A DNA stretch of 6,896 bases from Rhodobacterales bacterium UBA5972 (GTDB lineage: Bacteria > Pseudomonadota > Alphaproteobacteria > Rhodobacterales > Rhodobacteraceae). Positions 1 to 6,395 of this stretch are shown here, in pieces. The translations under genes were made by a program, and so were the position numbers. The stretch covers positions 1 through 6,896 of the forward strand of contig DJBQ01000086.1 in NCBI GenBank assembly GCA_002430125.1, read 5' to 3'. Each line of letters starts with the position of its first letter. Positions within the stretch are counted from its first letter, which is position 1. The notes below the pieces were generated by a model, which saw only the letters and a program-made list of their open reading frames with translations, was not told the origin of the DNA and did no database searches.

Positions 1-96
1 GCACAAATGCCAAGAATCACAGCTCAGATCCGCGCTCAGGCCGTCAGCCAGTGGTGCCGCAATCGCCGTGTCATGATACCAGGTTTCGCCGGTCAT
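1..96 (-). CDS. N-terminal fragment of a probable FAD-dependent oxidoreductase (DadA/PuuB-like), cut by the window edge
   Basis: Only the first 32 codons are present. The ATG (96-94) overlaps the stop codon of the upstream permease as TGATG, so the gene is very probably co-translated with it. The fragment begins MTGETWYHDTAIAAP and continues through ADGLSADLSCD. A short W-Y-x-x-T-A leader followed by a proline-containing linker and an A-D-x-x-x-D segment is how many glycine/D-amino acid oxidase-like and gamma-glutamylputrescine oxidase-like flavoproteins begin, just before the GxGxxG FAD-binding strand. That glycine motif would lie at or beyond the edge and is not visible; the last five codons (S-W-H-L-C) do not look like the expected hydrophobic strand. 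Family assignment is therefore inference from the leader only. No Walker A motif is seen in these 32 residues, but a transporter ATPase is not strictly excluded. Confidence 0.4.
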   Translation of the reverse strand, partial: MTGETWYHDTAIAAPLADGLSADLSCDSWHLC

Positions 97-1784
97 CAAT
101 GCGAGCGGCTTTTGTTCACGATACCGTCCAGCGCCTTGATGCCCGAGGCCGCAATCAGGGTCAGGAACAGATAGACCAATGCCGCCGAGTTGAACGGCTC
201 GAACGCCAGAAAACTCTGCGCCTGAAACTCGCGCATCCGCTGGGTAATATCGCGCACCGACAGGATCGACACCAACGAGGTGTCTTTCAGCATCGCGATG
301 AACTCGTTGCCCAAAGCCGGCAGCACAATCGCAATCGCTTGCGGCACAATCACCAACCGCGCGACCTGAATTTCACGCAAACCAAGGGTGCGCGCCGCTT
401 CGATCTGGCCCTTGGGGATGGCCTCGATTCCCGCGCGAAAAATCTCGGCCATATAGGCGGAATAGCCAAACGCAATCGCGATCACCCCGCGCGCCATCAT
501 CGGCATATCAATATACCCGGCAGACGCGCTTTTGACTGCACCAGCCAGCGGCAGGCCGACATAAAGGATGATCACCAGCATCGGAATACCGCGGATCGTA
601 TCAACGAAGAAATCCGAAAACACCGTCAGCGGATGGCTGGTGACAAAGGCCCCGACACCGGCCAGCAACAACAAAAACGTGCCCAGAACCAGCGCCGTCG
701 TGCCGACCGCTTTCTGCGTGCCCGGCAAAAAACTGTCGCGCCACAGAACCGGCAAATCGCCGATGGTTTCAGTCGGCAAAAGGGCTGCGGAGATTGATCC
801 CTTGGCCAAAAGATCAAGTGCTTGCTGTGGTGTGGCCAAAGACCGCACTTTATAAGGCGAGTCCGGTTTTACCGCCTGAAATTCACCGTAACGAACCGTA
901 TCCGACAGGCCTTGCGGCGTGCCGGAAACGATGCCGATCTTGCCCTCAAGTGTGCCGACCAGCGCCACTTGCTGATGCGGGCGCGTGATGTTGAACATCC
1001 CGACGCCCAGCAAAACCACACCAACGGCGCCAAACAGGATCGTGGCGCGGCGCGACGGTTTCAGACCCTTCAACAAGGCCCACAGCAATCCCAGAATCGA
1101 TGCACCAAGATAGGCGAAAACCGCGGCGCGCAGGGTGACCATGATGCCCACCGCAAAGCCGGGATGCGCCATCATCAGGATGTAAAACGAGCCCATCAGG
1201 TTCAGCAGAAACAGCACGATCCACAGCAAACGCGCGGGCCTTGTCTGGTGCACCTTGTTCCCTGCCAGCACGAACATCACACAGGCAAATCCGGCCAACG
1301 CCAGAAACCACAGCCAAATCCGGGCTTTAATCAACAAGGTTGCCTGAAAAGCCGGCTCAAGCGCAAAAGATTGGTTGGATATTATCAACCAATCAACGTC
1401 GCGCGGATCAACTGAATTGACGGCAACCGAAACAACATAGGCATCGGTGGCCGGCAGCTTGGCCAATATCGCAAAAAACGCGCATTGCACCGCAAACAGC
1501 CCCAAAGTCCAGTTGCGGTGATGGATGATGGTCGCAGCGGTTTGATCCGGCCTAAGGGTGCGCAGGATCATGATGGTCGCAACAAACCCTGCCATCAAAG
1601 CGCTCGCGGCCAACAAAAACACCAGCAGCAGCGGCCCCGGGTTGTCCTCGATCCCCAGCACCGCCGACAAAGCTGGCCCGTAATTGCGCGAACTTGCGAC
1701 AAGGTAAATCAGCAACGGCACCACGGCCAGAAAGATCAGATTGCTGGCGCGGATACCGCGCAGCCAAGACAGGACAGATGACAT
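96..1784 (-). CDS. Amino acid ABC transporter permease with extended N-terminus and periplasmic insert (562 aa)
   Basis: Inner-membrane permease of a polar amino acid (HisM/GlnP-type) ABC importer. Residues about 360-562 form a normal-looking permease domain: a TM segment at 360-382, the IRGIPMLVIILYVGLP segment at 397-412, and the cytoplasmic EAA loop that contacts the ATPase at 461-484 (IEAARTLGLREIQVARLVIV, then PQAI). Family members are usually about 220-250 residues, so roughly 350 residues are extra. These contain about seven hydrophobic segments (near 15-31, 52-74, 92-109, 155-175, 185-205, 213-239, 247-265), then a soluble stretch at 270-350. That stretch starts GKIGIVSGTP and contains ALDLLAKGSISAALL, resembling one lobe of a family-3 solute-binding protein. 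The start is the ATG at 1784-1782; no clear Shine-Dalgarno sequence precedes it. The binding-protein gene lies 77 bases upstream, and the next gene overlaps the stop. With one permease gene visible, a homodimer is likely. No ATPase gene is in the window. Confidence 0.88.
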   Translation of the reverse strand: MSSVLSWLRGIRASNLIFLAVVPLLIYLVASSRNYGPALSAVLGIEDNPGPLLLVFLLAASALMAGFVATIMILRTLRPDQTAATIIHHRNWTLGLFAVQCAFFAILAKLPATDAYVVSVAVNSVDPRDVDWLIISNQSFALEPAFQATLLIKARIWLWFLALAGFACVMFVLAGNKVHQTRPARLLWIVLFLLNLMGSFYILMMAHPGFAVGIMVTLRAAVFAYLGASILGLLWALLKGLKPSRRATILFGAVGVVLLGVGMFNITRPHQQVALVGTLEGKIGIVSGTPQGLSDTVRYGEFQAVKPDSPYKVRSLATPQQALDLLAKGSISAALLPTETIGDLPVLWRDSFLPGTQKAVGTTALVLGTFLLLLAGVGAFVTSHPLTVFSDFFVDTIRGIPMLVIILYVGLPLAGAVKSASAGYIDMPMMARGVIAIAFGYSAYMAEIFRAGIEAIPKGQIEAARTLGLREIQVARLVIVPQAIAIVLPALGNEFIAMLKDTSLVSILSVRDITQRMREFQAQSFLAFEPFNSAALVYLFLTLIAASGIKALDGIVNKSRSH

Positions 1785-1815
1785 GAGGATCTAACCGCTA
1801 ATTGGGCGCAGAAAC

Positions 1816-1845
1816 CGGGCCGGAGGCAGCAACGCCACCGGCCCG
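1816..1845 (-). promoter_or_regulatory. Intercistronic hairpin between binding-protein and permease genes
   Basis: Arms CGGGCCGG (1816-1823) and CCGGCCCG (1838-1845) are perfectly complementary. After one A:A mismatch the stem continues with GGC (1825-1827) against GCC (1834-1836), closing on a six-base loop. It starts 16 bases after the stop of the binding-protein gene and ends about 31 bases before the permease ATG on the minus strand. The sequence after it (GGTTTCTGCG on the minus strand) lacks a good U run, so it is a poor intrinsic terminator. Hairpins here in binding-protein/permease operons commonly protect the upstream mRNA or attenuate read-through, giving more binding protein than permease; that role is inferred. 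Confidence 0.6.
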
Positions 1846-1861
1846 TTCACAGGTTTAAGGG

Positions 1862-2599
1862 TTACTTAGGCCACCATTTCAGGACCAGCTTGGCCATGGT
1901 TCCATCGGCAATAATCTGCGCCAGACCTTCGTTGAACGCGTCCTGTAAGGGCGAGCCTTCCTGAAACACCAGACCCAACGGATCAGAGGACAGACCCTTG
2001 ATTGCCACGGTCAGCTCGCCGGCAAATTCCTGCTCGTAAGCAGCCGCCGAGGTGCTGTCGATGATCACGCCGTCTACGTCGCCGTTACGCACTGCAACCA
2101 CGGCATTGTTAAAGCTGTCGAACAACGCAAGATTGTCCCGCCCGACCAGTTCTTCACCCAATGTCGCATTGGTAGTCCCGGTTTGCGATGACAGGCGCAG
2201 CTTGCCGCTTTTGAAATCTTCAATCGTGCTGTCTTTGTTGGCAACCCGCATCAAAACGCCCTGTTGCACGATGATATATGGGTCCGAGAAATCAACGATC
2301 TTGTCGCGTTCATCGGTGATGGTCACGCCCGACACAACCATGTCAAACTGCCCATTCGCAAGGGCTGCAAAAATACCGTCCCACGCGGTTGTCACCCAGT
2401 TGGTCTGACAGTTTACGCGTTTGCAGATTTCGGCCACGACATCCACGTCAAAGCCTTTGACCATACCGTCTTCGATAAACTCGTGTGGCGGATAGGTCGT
2501 GTCAGATCCGATATTCAGGATCTTGCCGCCCAGATCCGCCGCCGTAGCTGGCAATGCCAGTGCCGCCGTCAGAATCAGGCCTAAAACTGATTTTCTCAT
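1862..2599 (-). CDS. Family-3 periplasmic solute-binding protein of a polar amino acid ABC transporter
   Basis: Periplasmic receptor that would deliver an amino acid or similar zwitterion to the permease encoded just downstream. Length is 245 residues, normal for the family. A signal peptide is evident: MRK, a hydrophobic core at 4-16, and an A-T-A-A cleavage region near 18-21. The mature protein has typical SBP_bac_3 hallmarks: IGSDTTYPPHEFIEDG (30-45), GFDVDVVAEI (49-58), SGVTITDERDK (90-100) whose Arg98 matches the residue that binds the ligand alpha-carboxylate in this family, FSDPYI (104-109), SQTGTT (138-143), and Asp181 in VIIDST, the usual amino-group partner. It ends LKWWPK. Two cysteines (59 and 64) are close enough to form a disulfide. 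The start is supported by GGAG at 2610-2607, eight bases before the ATG. Which ligand is bound cannot be read from the sequence. Confidence 0.93.
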   Translation of the reverse strand: MRKSVLGLILTAALALPATAADLGGKILNIGSDTTYPPHEFIEDGMVKGFDVDVVAEICKRVNCQTNWVTTAWDGIFAALANGQFDMVVSGVTITDERDKIVDFSDPYIIVQQGVLMRVANKDSTIEDFKSGKLRLSSQTGTTNATLGEELVGRDNLALFDSFNNAVVAVRNGDVDGVIIDSTSAAAYEQEFAGELTVAIKGLSSDPLGLVFQEGSPLQDAFNEGLAQIIADGTMAKLVLKWWPK

Positions 2600-2729
2600 T
2601 CTTCAACTCCCGTTGTTGTTCACCCGCTTTTGGTGTTTGATATTTCGCGGGACAATGCGGGTTACACTGTTGAAATTCGCGGCTAAGGTCAAGGTGTCCG
2701 GCAAAGAGCTTGTGGATTAGAGGGAAAAG
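2600..2729. promoter_or_regulatory. Divergent control region between binding-protein operon and amidohydrolase gene
   Basis: These 130 bases hold the start signals of two divergent genes and no convincing ORF. Ribosome binding sites are clear at both ends: GGAG (2610-2607, minus) and AGAGGG (2719-2724, plus) before the ATG at 2730. A possible minus-strand promoter has TTGACC (2692-2687) as -35 and, 17 bases on, CAGTGT (2669-2664) as a poor -10. No strong plus-strand sigma-70 promoter was found. The shared region suggests, but does not prove, co-regulation of transport and amidohydrolase. Confidence 0.4.
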
Positions 2730-4151
2730 ATGAACGAACATCCGATTTGGCACTATGTTACCGCAGCCGAGGGGCGATTTCGCGCGCTCAGCGATCAGGT
2801 TTGGGCGATCCCTGAAACCTGTTACGGCGAAGTTAAATCCGCCGCCGCCCATATCGACGAGCTTGCCGCCCAAGGGTTTCGCGTTACATCCGGCTTGGCC
2901 GACATTCCAACCGCCGTGATGGGCGAGGCCGGGTCAGGCGGGCCGGTGATTGCGTTTTTGGGCGAATACGACGCGCTGGCGGGTCTCAGCCAGCAGGCGG
3001 ATATGTTTGAATATGCGCCGGTCACTGCGGGCGCGAACGGGCATGGTTGCGGGCACAATCTGCTGGGATCAGCCGCAATGCTGGCAGCAACCGCGTTGAA
3101 AAACTGGCTGGCCGAAACCGGGCAGGCGGGGCGGGTGCGCTATTACGGTTGCCCCGCCGAAGAAGGCGGTGCTGCGAAAACCTTCATGGTGCGCGACGGG
3201 GTGTTTGACGACGTGGATATCGCCATCAGTTGGCATCCTGACAGTATCGCCGACGTGATGCGTGGCAGTTCGCTGGCCAATTGCCGGATTGATTTCATCT
3301 TTGAAGGCCGCGCCGCACATGCCGCCGCCTCGCCGGAACTGGGGCGCAGCGCGCTTGATGCCGCCGAGTTAATGAGTGTGGGCATCAATTATCTGCGCGA
3401 ACACATGCCCGATCAGGCGCGCATCCACTCCGCCTATATTGACGCGGGTGGCATCTCGCCCAACGTGGTGCAGGCGCGGTGTCAGGTGCGTTACGTCGTG
3501 CGCGGAGAAACCACCGCCGATGTTCTGATGCTGCTGGCCCGTGTGCGCAAAGTTGCTGCCGGGGCCGCGATGATGTCCGAAACCACCGTCACCGATCAGG
3601 TGCTTACCGGGGTGTCCAACCTGATTTTCAACCCGCCCATGGCCGAAGTGATGCAGCGCAATCTTGACCGTCTTGGCCCGCCGGCCTTTACCTCAGCCGA
3701 TTTTGACTATGCCAGCAAAATGCAGGCAACCTTTGGGCCGGGCGATATTCTTGCCGCCTACCGCTCGCATGGTCTTGCCCCCAAGGACGGCAAAACGCTG
3801 GCGGATTTCGTGGTGCCAAAAGACGCAAATTCACCGTCAATGGCCGGGTCAACCGATGTGGCCGATGTTAGCTGGGTGGTGCCGACCGTGCAGATATGGG
3901 GCGCGAATTACGCCATCGGCACGCCGTTCCACAGTTGGCAGATGGTGGCACAGGGCAAAAGCAACGCCGCCCTTTTGGGCATGGTGCACGCCGCAACCGT
4001 CATGGCCGCAACCGGCGTCGACGCCATCCAAAACCCCGACCTGATCGTCCGCGCCAAAGCTGCCTTAGCCAAAAGCGTCGGCCCGCGCGGATATATCTGC
4101 CCTCTGCCGGATGGCGCGCTTCCACCAATCGCCGCCATGGCTGGCCCTTGA
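2730..4151 (+). CDS. M20-family amidohydrolase, AbgB-like (aminobenzoyl-glutamate hydrolase subunit B type)
   Basis: Cytoplasmic metal-dependent hydrolase that would cleave an amide (N-acyl or aminoacyl) bond. The 473-residue length fits the AbgB-like branch of M20 peptidases, which is longer than ordinary M20D hippurate or N-acyl amino acid hydrolases (about 390). Metal-site motifs are present in order: GEYDALAGL (79-87), GHGCGHNLLG with C107 and H109 (104-113), the E144-E145 pair in CPAEEGGAAK (141-150), H169 in SWHP, and H401 in PFHSW. H197 in RAAHAAASP (194-202) lies in the dimerisation/lid domain where a substrate-contacting His is conserved. GSTDVADVSWVVPT (373-386) is a typical AbgB-like signature. 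No signal peptide or membrane segment is seen. The start is the ATG preceded by AGAGGG with a five-base gap. No AbgA partner or AbgT transporter is nearby, so the E. coli folate-fragment role should not be transferred; the substrate is unknown. Confidence 0.9.
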   Translation: MNEHPIWHYVTAAEGRFRALSDQVWAIPETCYGEVKSAAAHIDELAAQGFRVTSGLADIPTAVMGEAGSGGPVIAFLGEYDALAGLSQQADMFEYAPVTAGANGHGCGHNLLGSAAMLAATALKNWLAETGQAGRVRYYGCPAEEGGAAKTFMVRDGVFDDVDIAISWHPDSIADVMRGSSLANCRIDFIFEGRAAHAAASPELGRSALDAAELMSVGINYLREHMPDQARIHSAYIDAGGISPNVVQARCQVRYVVRGETTADVLMLLARVRKVAAGAAMMSETTVTDQVLTGVSNLIFNPPMAEVMQRNLDRLGPPAFTSADFDYASKMQATFGPGDILAAYRSHGLAPKDGKTLADFVVPKDANSPSMAGSTDVADVSWVVPTVQIWGANYAIGTPFHSWQMVAQGKSNAALLGMVHAATVMAATGVDAIQNPDLIVRAKAALAKSVGPRGYICPLPDGALPPIAAMAGP

Positions 4152-4185
4152 TTTAATCTTAGGGTCAGGCGGTCAAAAGCGAATT

Positions 4186-4219
4186 TTTGCACGGCCCTGT
4201 GCGGGGGCCGCGCAAATTT
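4186..4219 (+). terminator. Possible intrinsic terminator after the amidohydrolase gene
   Basis: TTTGC (4186-4190) and CGGCCC (4192-4197) pair with GGGCCG (4205-4210) and GCAAA (4212-4216) around a seven-base loop, with a single A/C mismatch in the stem. TTT and then an AT-rich tail follow. It begins 35 bases after the TGA. The U run is short, so termination may be partial. Its position between the amidohydrolase stop and a fresh promoter supports a transcriptional boundary. Confidence 0.5.
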
Positions 4220-4254
4220 ATCCGCTCCAAGAAGGCGTCTGCATAAAAAATTTG

Positions 4255-4268
4255 TTTGAGTGCTCAAA
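4255..4268. promoter_or_regulatory. Operator-like perfect inverted repeat TTTGAG-TG-CTCAAA
   Basis: Two perfect six-base arms flank a central TG. The repeat lies in an AT-rich stretch 53 bases upstream of the Rieske gene and covers the predicted -35 box, the usual position for a repressor operator bound by a small dimeric helix-turn-helix protein (TetR- or GntR-type, for example). No regulator gene is visible in the window, so the binding protein is unknown. The repeat is seen directly; the function is inferred. Confidence 0.55.
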
Positions 4269-4284
4269 TATTTTAATCTAGACT
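4256..4284 (+). promoter_or_regulatory. Predicted sigma-70-type promoter of the Rieske-Pot operon
   Basis: TTGAGT (4256-4261, 4 of 6 matches to TTGACA) and TAGACT (4279-4284, 4 of 6 matches to TATAAT) are separated by exactly 17 bases. Transcription would begin near 4290 and leave a leader of about 30 bases. AGGAG at 4311-4315 is a good ribosome binding site five bases before the ATG at 4321. Confidence 0.5.
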
Positions 4285-4320
4285 GCCCTGATCGACTGAT
4301 GAATTCGAGTAGGAGCCGAC

Positions 4321-5532
4321 ATGACGCTGGAAAATTCCAATACTGCAATACCAAATGACTGGGACAGGCAGGGGTTGCCCGCGTGGAGCTTTATCAATCC
4401 CGAGGTTCTTGAGCTCGAGAAAGACCAGCTGTTCCGCCGCCACTGGCAGGCCGTTTGCCATGTCAGCGACGTGCCCGAGGCCGGTGATTACGTCGCGGTG
4501 GATTTCATCGGCGAACGCGCCTTGGTGGTGCGCGGTGACGATGGCAATGTGCGGGCCTTTCACAACCTGTGCCGACATCGCGGCTCGCGCGTGGTGGCGG
4601 ATGACAAAGGTCACTGCAAATCGGCGATCATCTGCCCGTTTCACGGCTGGGCCTATAATCTTGACGGATCATTACGAGGTGCCGCCCAACCCAAAACCCT
4701 GCCGCCTCTGGATCCGGTAAAATTCGGCCTGAAACCGCTGGAAATGGATATCTGGAACGGCTTCGTCTTCGTGCGCTTTCTCCCCGGACCACAGCCTGCC
4801 GTGTCAAAAGTTTTGGCGCGTTTTGACGCTGAACTCGCGCAATACGACGCTGCCAACCATGTCCCCACCGGCAGCGGATTCTGGAGCGAAACCGTCGAGG
4901 CCAACTGGAAATGCGTGCGCGACGTTGATAACGAAGGCTATCATGTGCCGATGGCGCATCCCGGATTGCATGATCTCTTCGGCAGCAACTATTATGACGA
5001 ACCGTTTCGCAACGGTGCCAGCCGGTCGTTTTCCACCTTTCGCGACGGCAATCCCCGGCTTTGGAGCGTTCGCGCCTATAAAAACATCGTACCAGACGTT
5101 CCCACACTTGACGCAGCCCACAAAAAAGCATGGCTTTATGTTGGGATGTTTCCCAATCTGGTGTTTATGTTCTACCCGGATTCGATCGGTTTTTATCAGG
5201 AGTTTCCAGTGACCAACGGCACCTGTATCCAGCGCGGCGCGATGTATCGCCACCGGGACGAAGACAGACAGATGCGTGCTGCCCGGTACCTGAGCGAACG
5301 CATCGACCGGATCACCACTCAGGAAGACGAACAACTGATCAAATGGACATGGGAAGCCGCGTTCTCCAGCGGTTATGACGGCATCATGTTATCTGATCTG
5401 GAATACGGTGTGAAAACCTATCACGACGAGTTACGCAATCATTTCCCGGTGCTGAACGGCGACGAACCTGCCGTTGGGACGGTTGCTGAAACCAATCAGA
5501 CGCTGCTGTTGCAACAAGGGCATGTCGATTGA
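4321..5532 (+). CDS. Rieske non-heme iron oxygenase, alpha subunit, CntA/GbcA-like
   Basis: Cytoplasmic mono- or dioxygenase component, 403 residues, within the range for catalytic alpha subunits. The N-terminal Rieske domain binds a [2Fe-2S] cluster through C84 and H86 (NLCRHRGS) and C105 and H108 (CPFHGWAY). The catalytic domain binds mononuclear iron through H208 and H213 (DNEGYHVPMAHPG). The third ligand is most likely D336 in TTQEDEQL; D353 and D359 are less likely alternatives. The residue three before H208, which bridges the two iron centres between subunits, is E205 instead of the usual Asp. Carnitine monooxygenase CntA is known to use Glu here. Together with the stand-alone alpha subunit and transporter context, this suggests oxidation or demethylation of a quaternary or N-methylated amine rather than of an aromatic ring; automatic labels will probably say ring-hydroxylating dioxygenase. 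The required reductase is not in the window. The stop overlaps the next start by four bases. Confidence 0.9.
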   Translation: MTLENSNTAIPNDWDRQGLPAWSFINPEVLELEKDQLFRRHWQAVCHVSDVPEAGDYVAVDFIGERALVVRGDDGNVRAFHNLCRHRGSRVVADDKGHCKSAIICPFHGWAYNLDGSLRGAAQPKTLPPLDPVKFGLKPLEMDIWNGFVFVRFLPGPQPAVSKVLARFDAELAQYDAANHVPTGSGFWSETVEANWKCVRDVDNEGYHVPMAHPGLHDLFGSNYYDEPFRNGASRSFSTFRDGNPRLWSVRAYKNIVPDVPTLDAAHKKAWLYVGMFPNLVFMFYPDSIGFYQEFPVTNGTCIQRGAMYRHRDEDRQMRAARYLSERIDRITTQEDEQLIKWTWEAAFSSGYDGIMLSDLEYGVKTYHDELRNHFPVLNGDEPAVGTVAETNQTLLLQQGHVD

Positions 5533-6395
5533 CCCAAGGACTGAGTCGGGAAAGAAAACAGGGGTTATCCCTGATCAGTCCAACGCTCTTTTACGCGTTG
5601 TTGATGTTGGCAGCCCCCTTGTTGATGGTGGTGACCTTCAGTTTCTGGACGCAGAACTACCTTGATATTGATCGTACCCTGACACTGGCCAATTACCACG
5701 AGGCCTGGACCCAACCGATCTACCTGACGCTGATGTGGCGCTCGCTGAAAATCTCGGTGATCGTCACGGTTGTCACCGTTTTGCTGGCCTTTCCGGTGGC
5801 CTATTACCTGTCGTTCTATGTCACGCAACGCAAAGCGCTCTGGCTGTTTCTGATCACTGTGCCGTTCTGGACCAGCTATCTGCTGCGGGTGTTTTTGTGG
5901 AAAGTCATTCTTGGCTATAACGGTGTTCTGAACAGTTTCCTGCTTAAGCTGGGTCTGATCGACGAACCGCTGACCGTCATCCTTTATAACGCCAACGCCG
6001 TGGTGCTGACACTTGCCCATGCATGGGCGCCGTTCGCCATCCTGCCGATTTTTGTCGCACTCGAGAAAATCGACCGCTCATTGCTGGAAGCCGCCGAAGA
6101 TCTGGGCGACGGCCCGCTGCGGCGTTTCTTTCGCGTCACCTTGCCATTGGCAATGCCCGGCGTGGTCGCCGCAACCCTGATCGTCCTGATCCCGACGGTG
6201 GGCGATTTCATCACCCCCAAACTGGTCGGCGGCACCGACGGACTGATGATCGCCAATATGATCCAGATCCAGTTCGGCAAGGCCAACAATGCGCCCTTAG
6301 GTGCTGCACTGGCAGTGTCGTCCATGTTGGTGGTCGCCCTGATCAGCGTGATGATCTATCTTGCTGGCAAACGCTTTGGCGGCAAGGTGCAATGA
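5529..6395 (+). CDS. PotB-type ABC transporter permease (polyamine/quaternary amine-like family)
   Basis: First inner-membrane permease of a spermidine/putrescine-type importer, 288 residues as usual for PotB homologues. Six hydrophobic segments are seen near 17-38, 70-94, 103-122, 152-176, 208-228 and 257-279. The PFWTSYLLRVFLWKVIL region (112-128) and following GVLN are typical of this family. The ATPase-contacting EAA loop is at 187-211, beginning EAAEDLGDG and ending LPLAMPG. The start is taken as TTG (5529-5531), because AAGGG at 5516-5520 is correctly spaced and the codon overlaps the TGA of the Rieske gene (TTGA); the next ATG in frame falls inside the first membrane segment. Tight coupling to the Rieske gene suggests that the transporter imports the substrate of that enzyme. 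The family also moves polyamines, betaines, opines and thiamine, so the ligand is not certain. Confidence 0.9.
   Translation: MTQGLSRERKQGLSLISPTLFYALLMLAAPLLMVVTFSFWTQNYLDIDRTLTLANYHEAWTQPIYLTLMWRSLKISVIVTVVTVLLAFPVAYYLSFYVTQRKALWLFLITVPFWTSYLLRVFLWKVILGYNGVLNSFLLKLGLIDEPLTVILYNANAVVLTLAHAWAPFAILPIFVALEKIDRSLLEAAEDLGDGPLRRFFRVTLPLAMPGVVAATLIVLIPTVGDFITPKLVGGTDGLMIANMIQIQFGKANNAPLGAALAVSSMLVVALISVMIYLAGKRFGGKVQ

Noticed and set aside
51..1415. Long plus-strand ORFs opposite the permease (248 aa at 51-797 and 197 aa at 822-1415)
   Set aside because: They are Arg/Gln/His-rich with no recognisable motif and lie fully antisense to a well-supported membrane protein; typical shadow frames in GC-rich DNA.
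1816..1845. Hairpin between the receptor and permease genes as a true rho-independent terminator
   Set aside because: No adequate U run follows on the minus strand, and the downstream permease needs transcription; a stabiliser or attenuator is more likely.
2637..2668. Plus-strand promoter TTGATA (2637) with TACACT (2663) for the amidohydrolase gene
   Set aside because: The 20-base spacer is too long for a convincing sigma-70 promoter; left as undetermined.
2502..2873. Minus-strand 123-aa ORF spanning the divergent control region
   Set aside because: Covers both ribosome binding sites and the 5' ends of two well-supported genes in the wrong frame; no family features.
3908..4354. Minus-strand 148-aa ORF across the amidohydrolase end and the following gap
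   Set aside because: Mostly antisense to the amidohydrolase and crosses the terminator, operator and promoter region; no domain features.
4628..5334. Minus-strand ORFs of 167 and 176 aa inside the Rieske gene
   Set aside because: Arg-rich, motif-free and antisense to a gene with intact metal-binding motifs.
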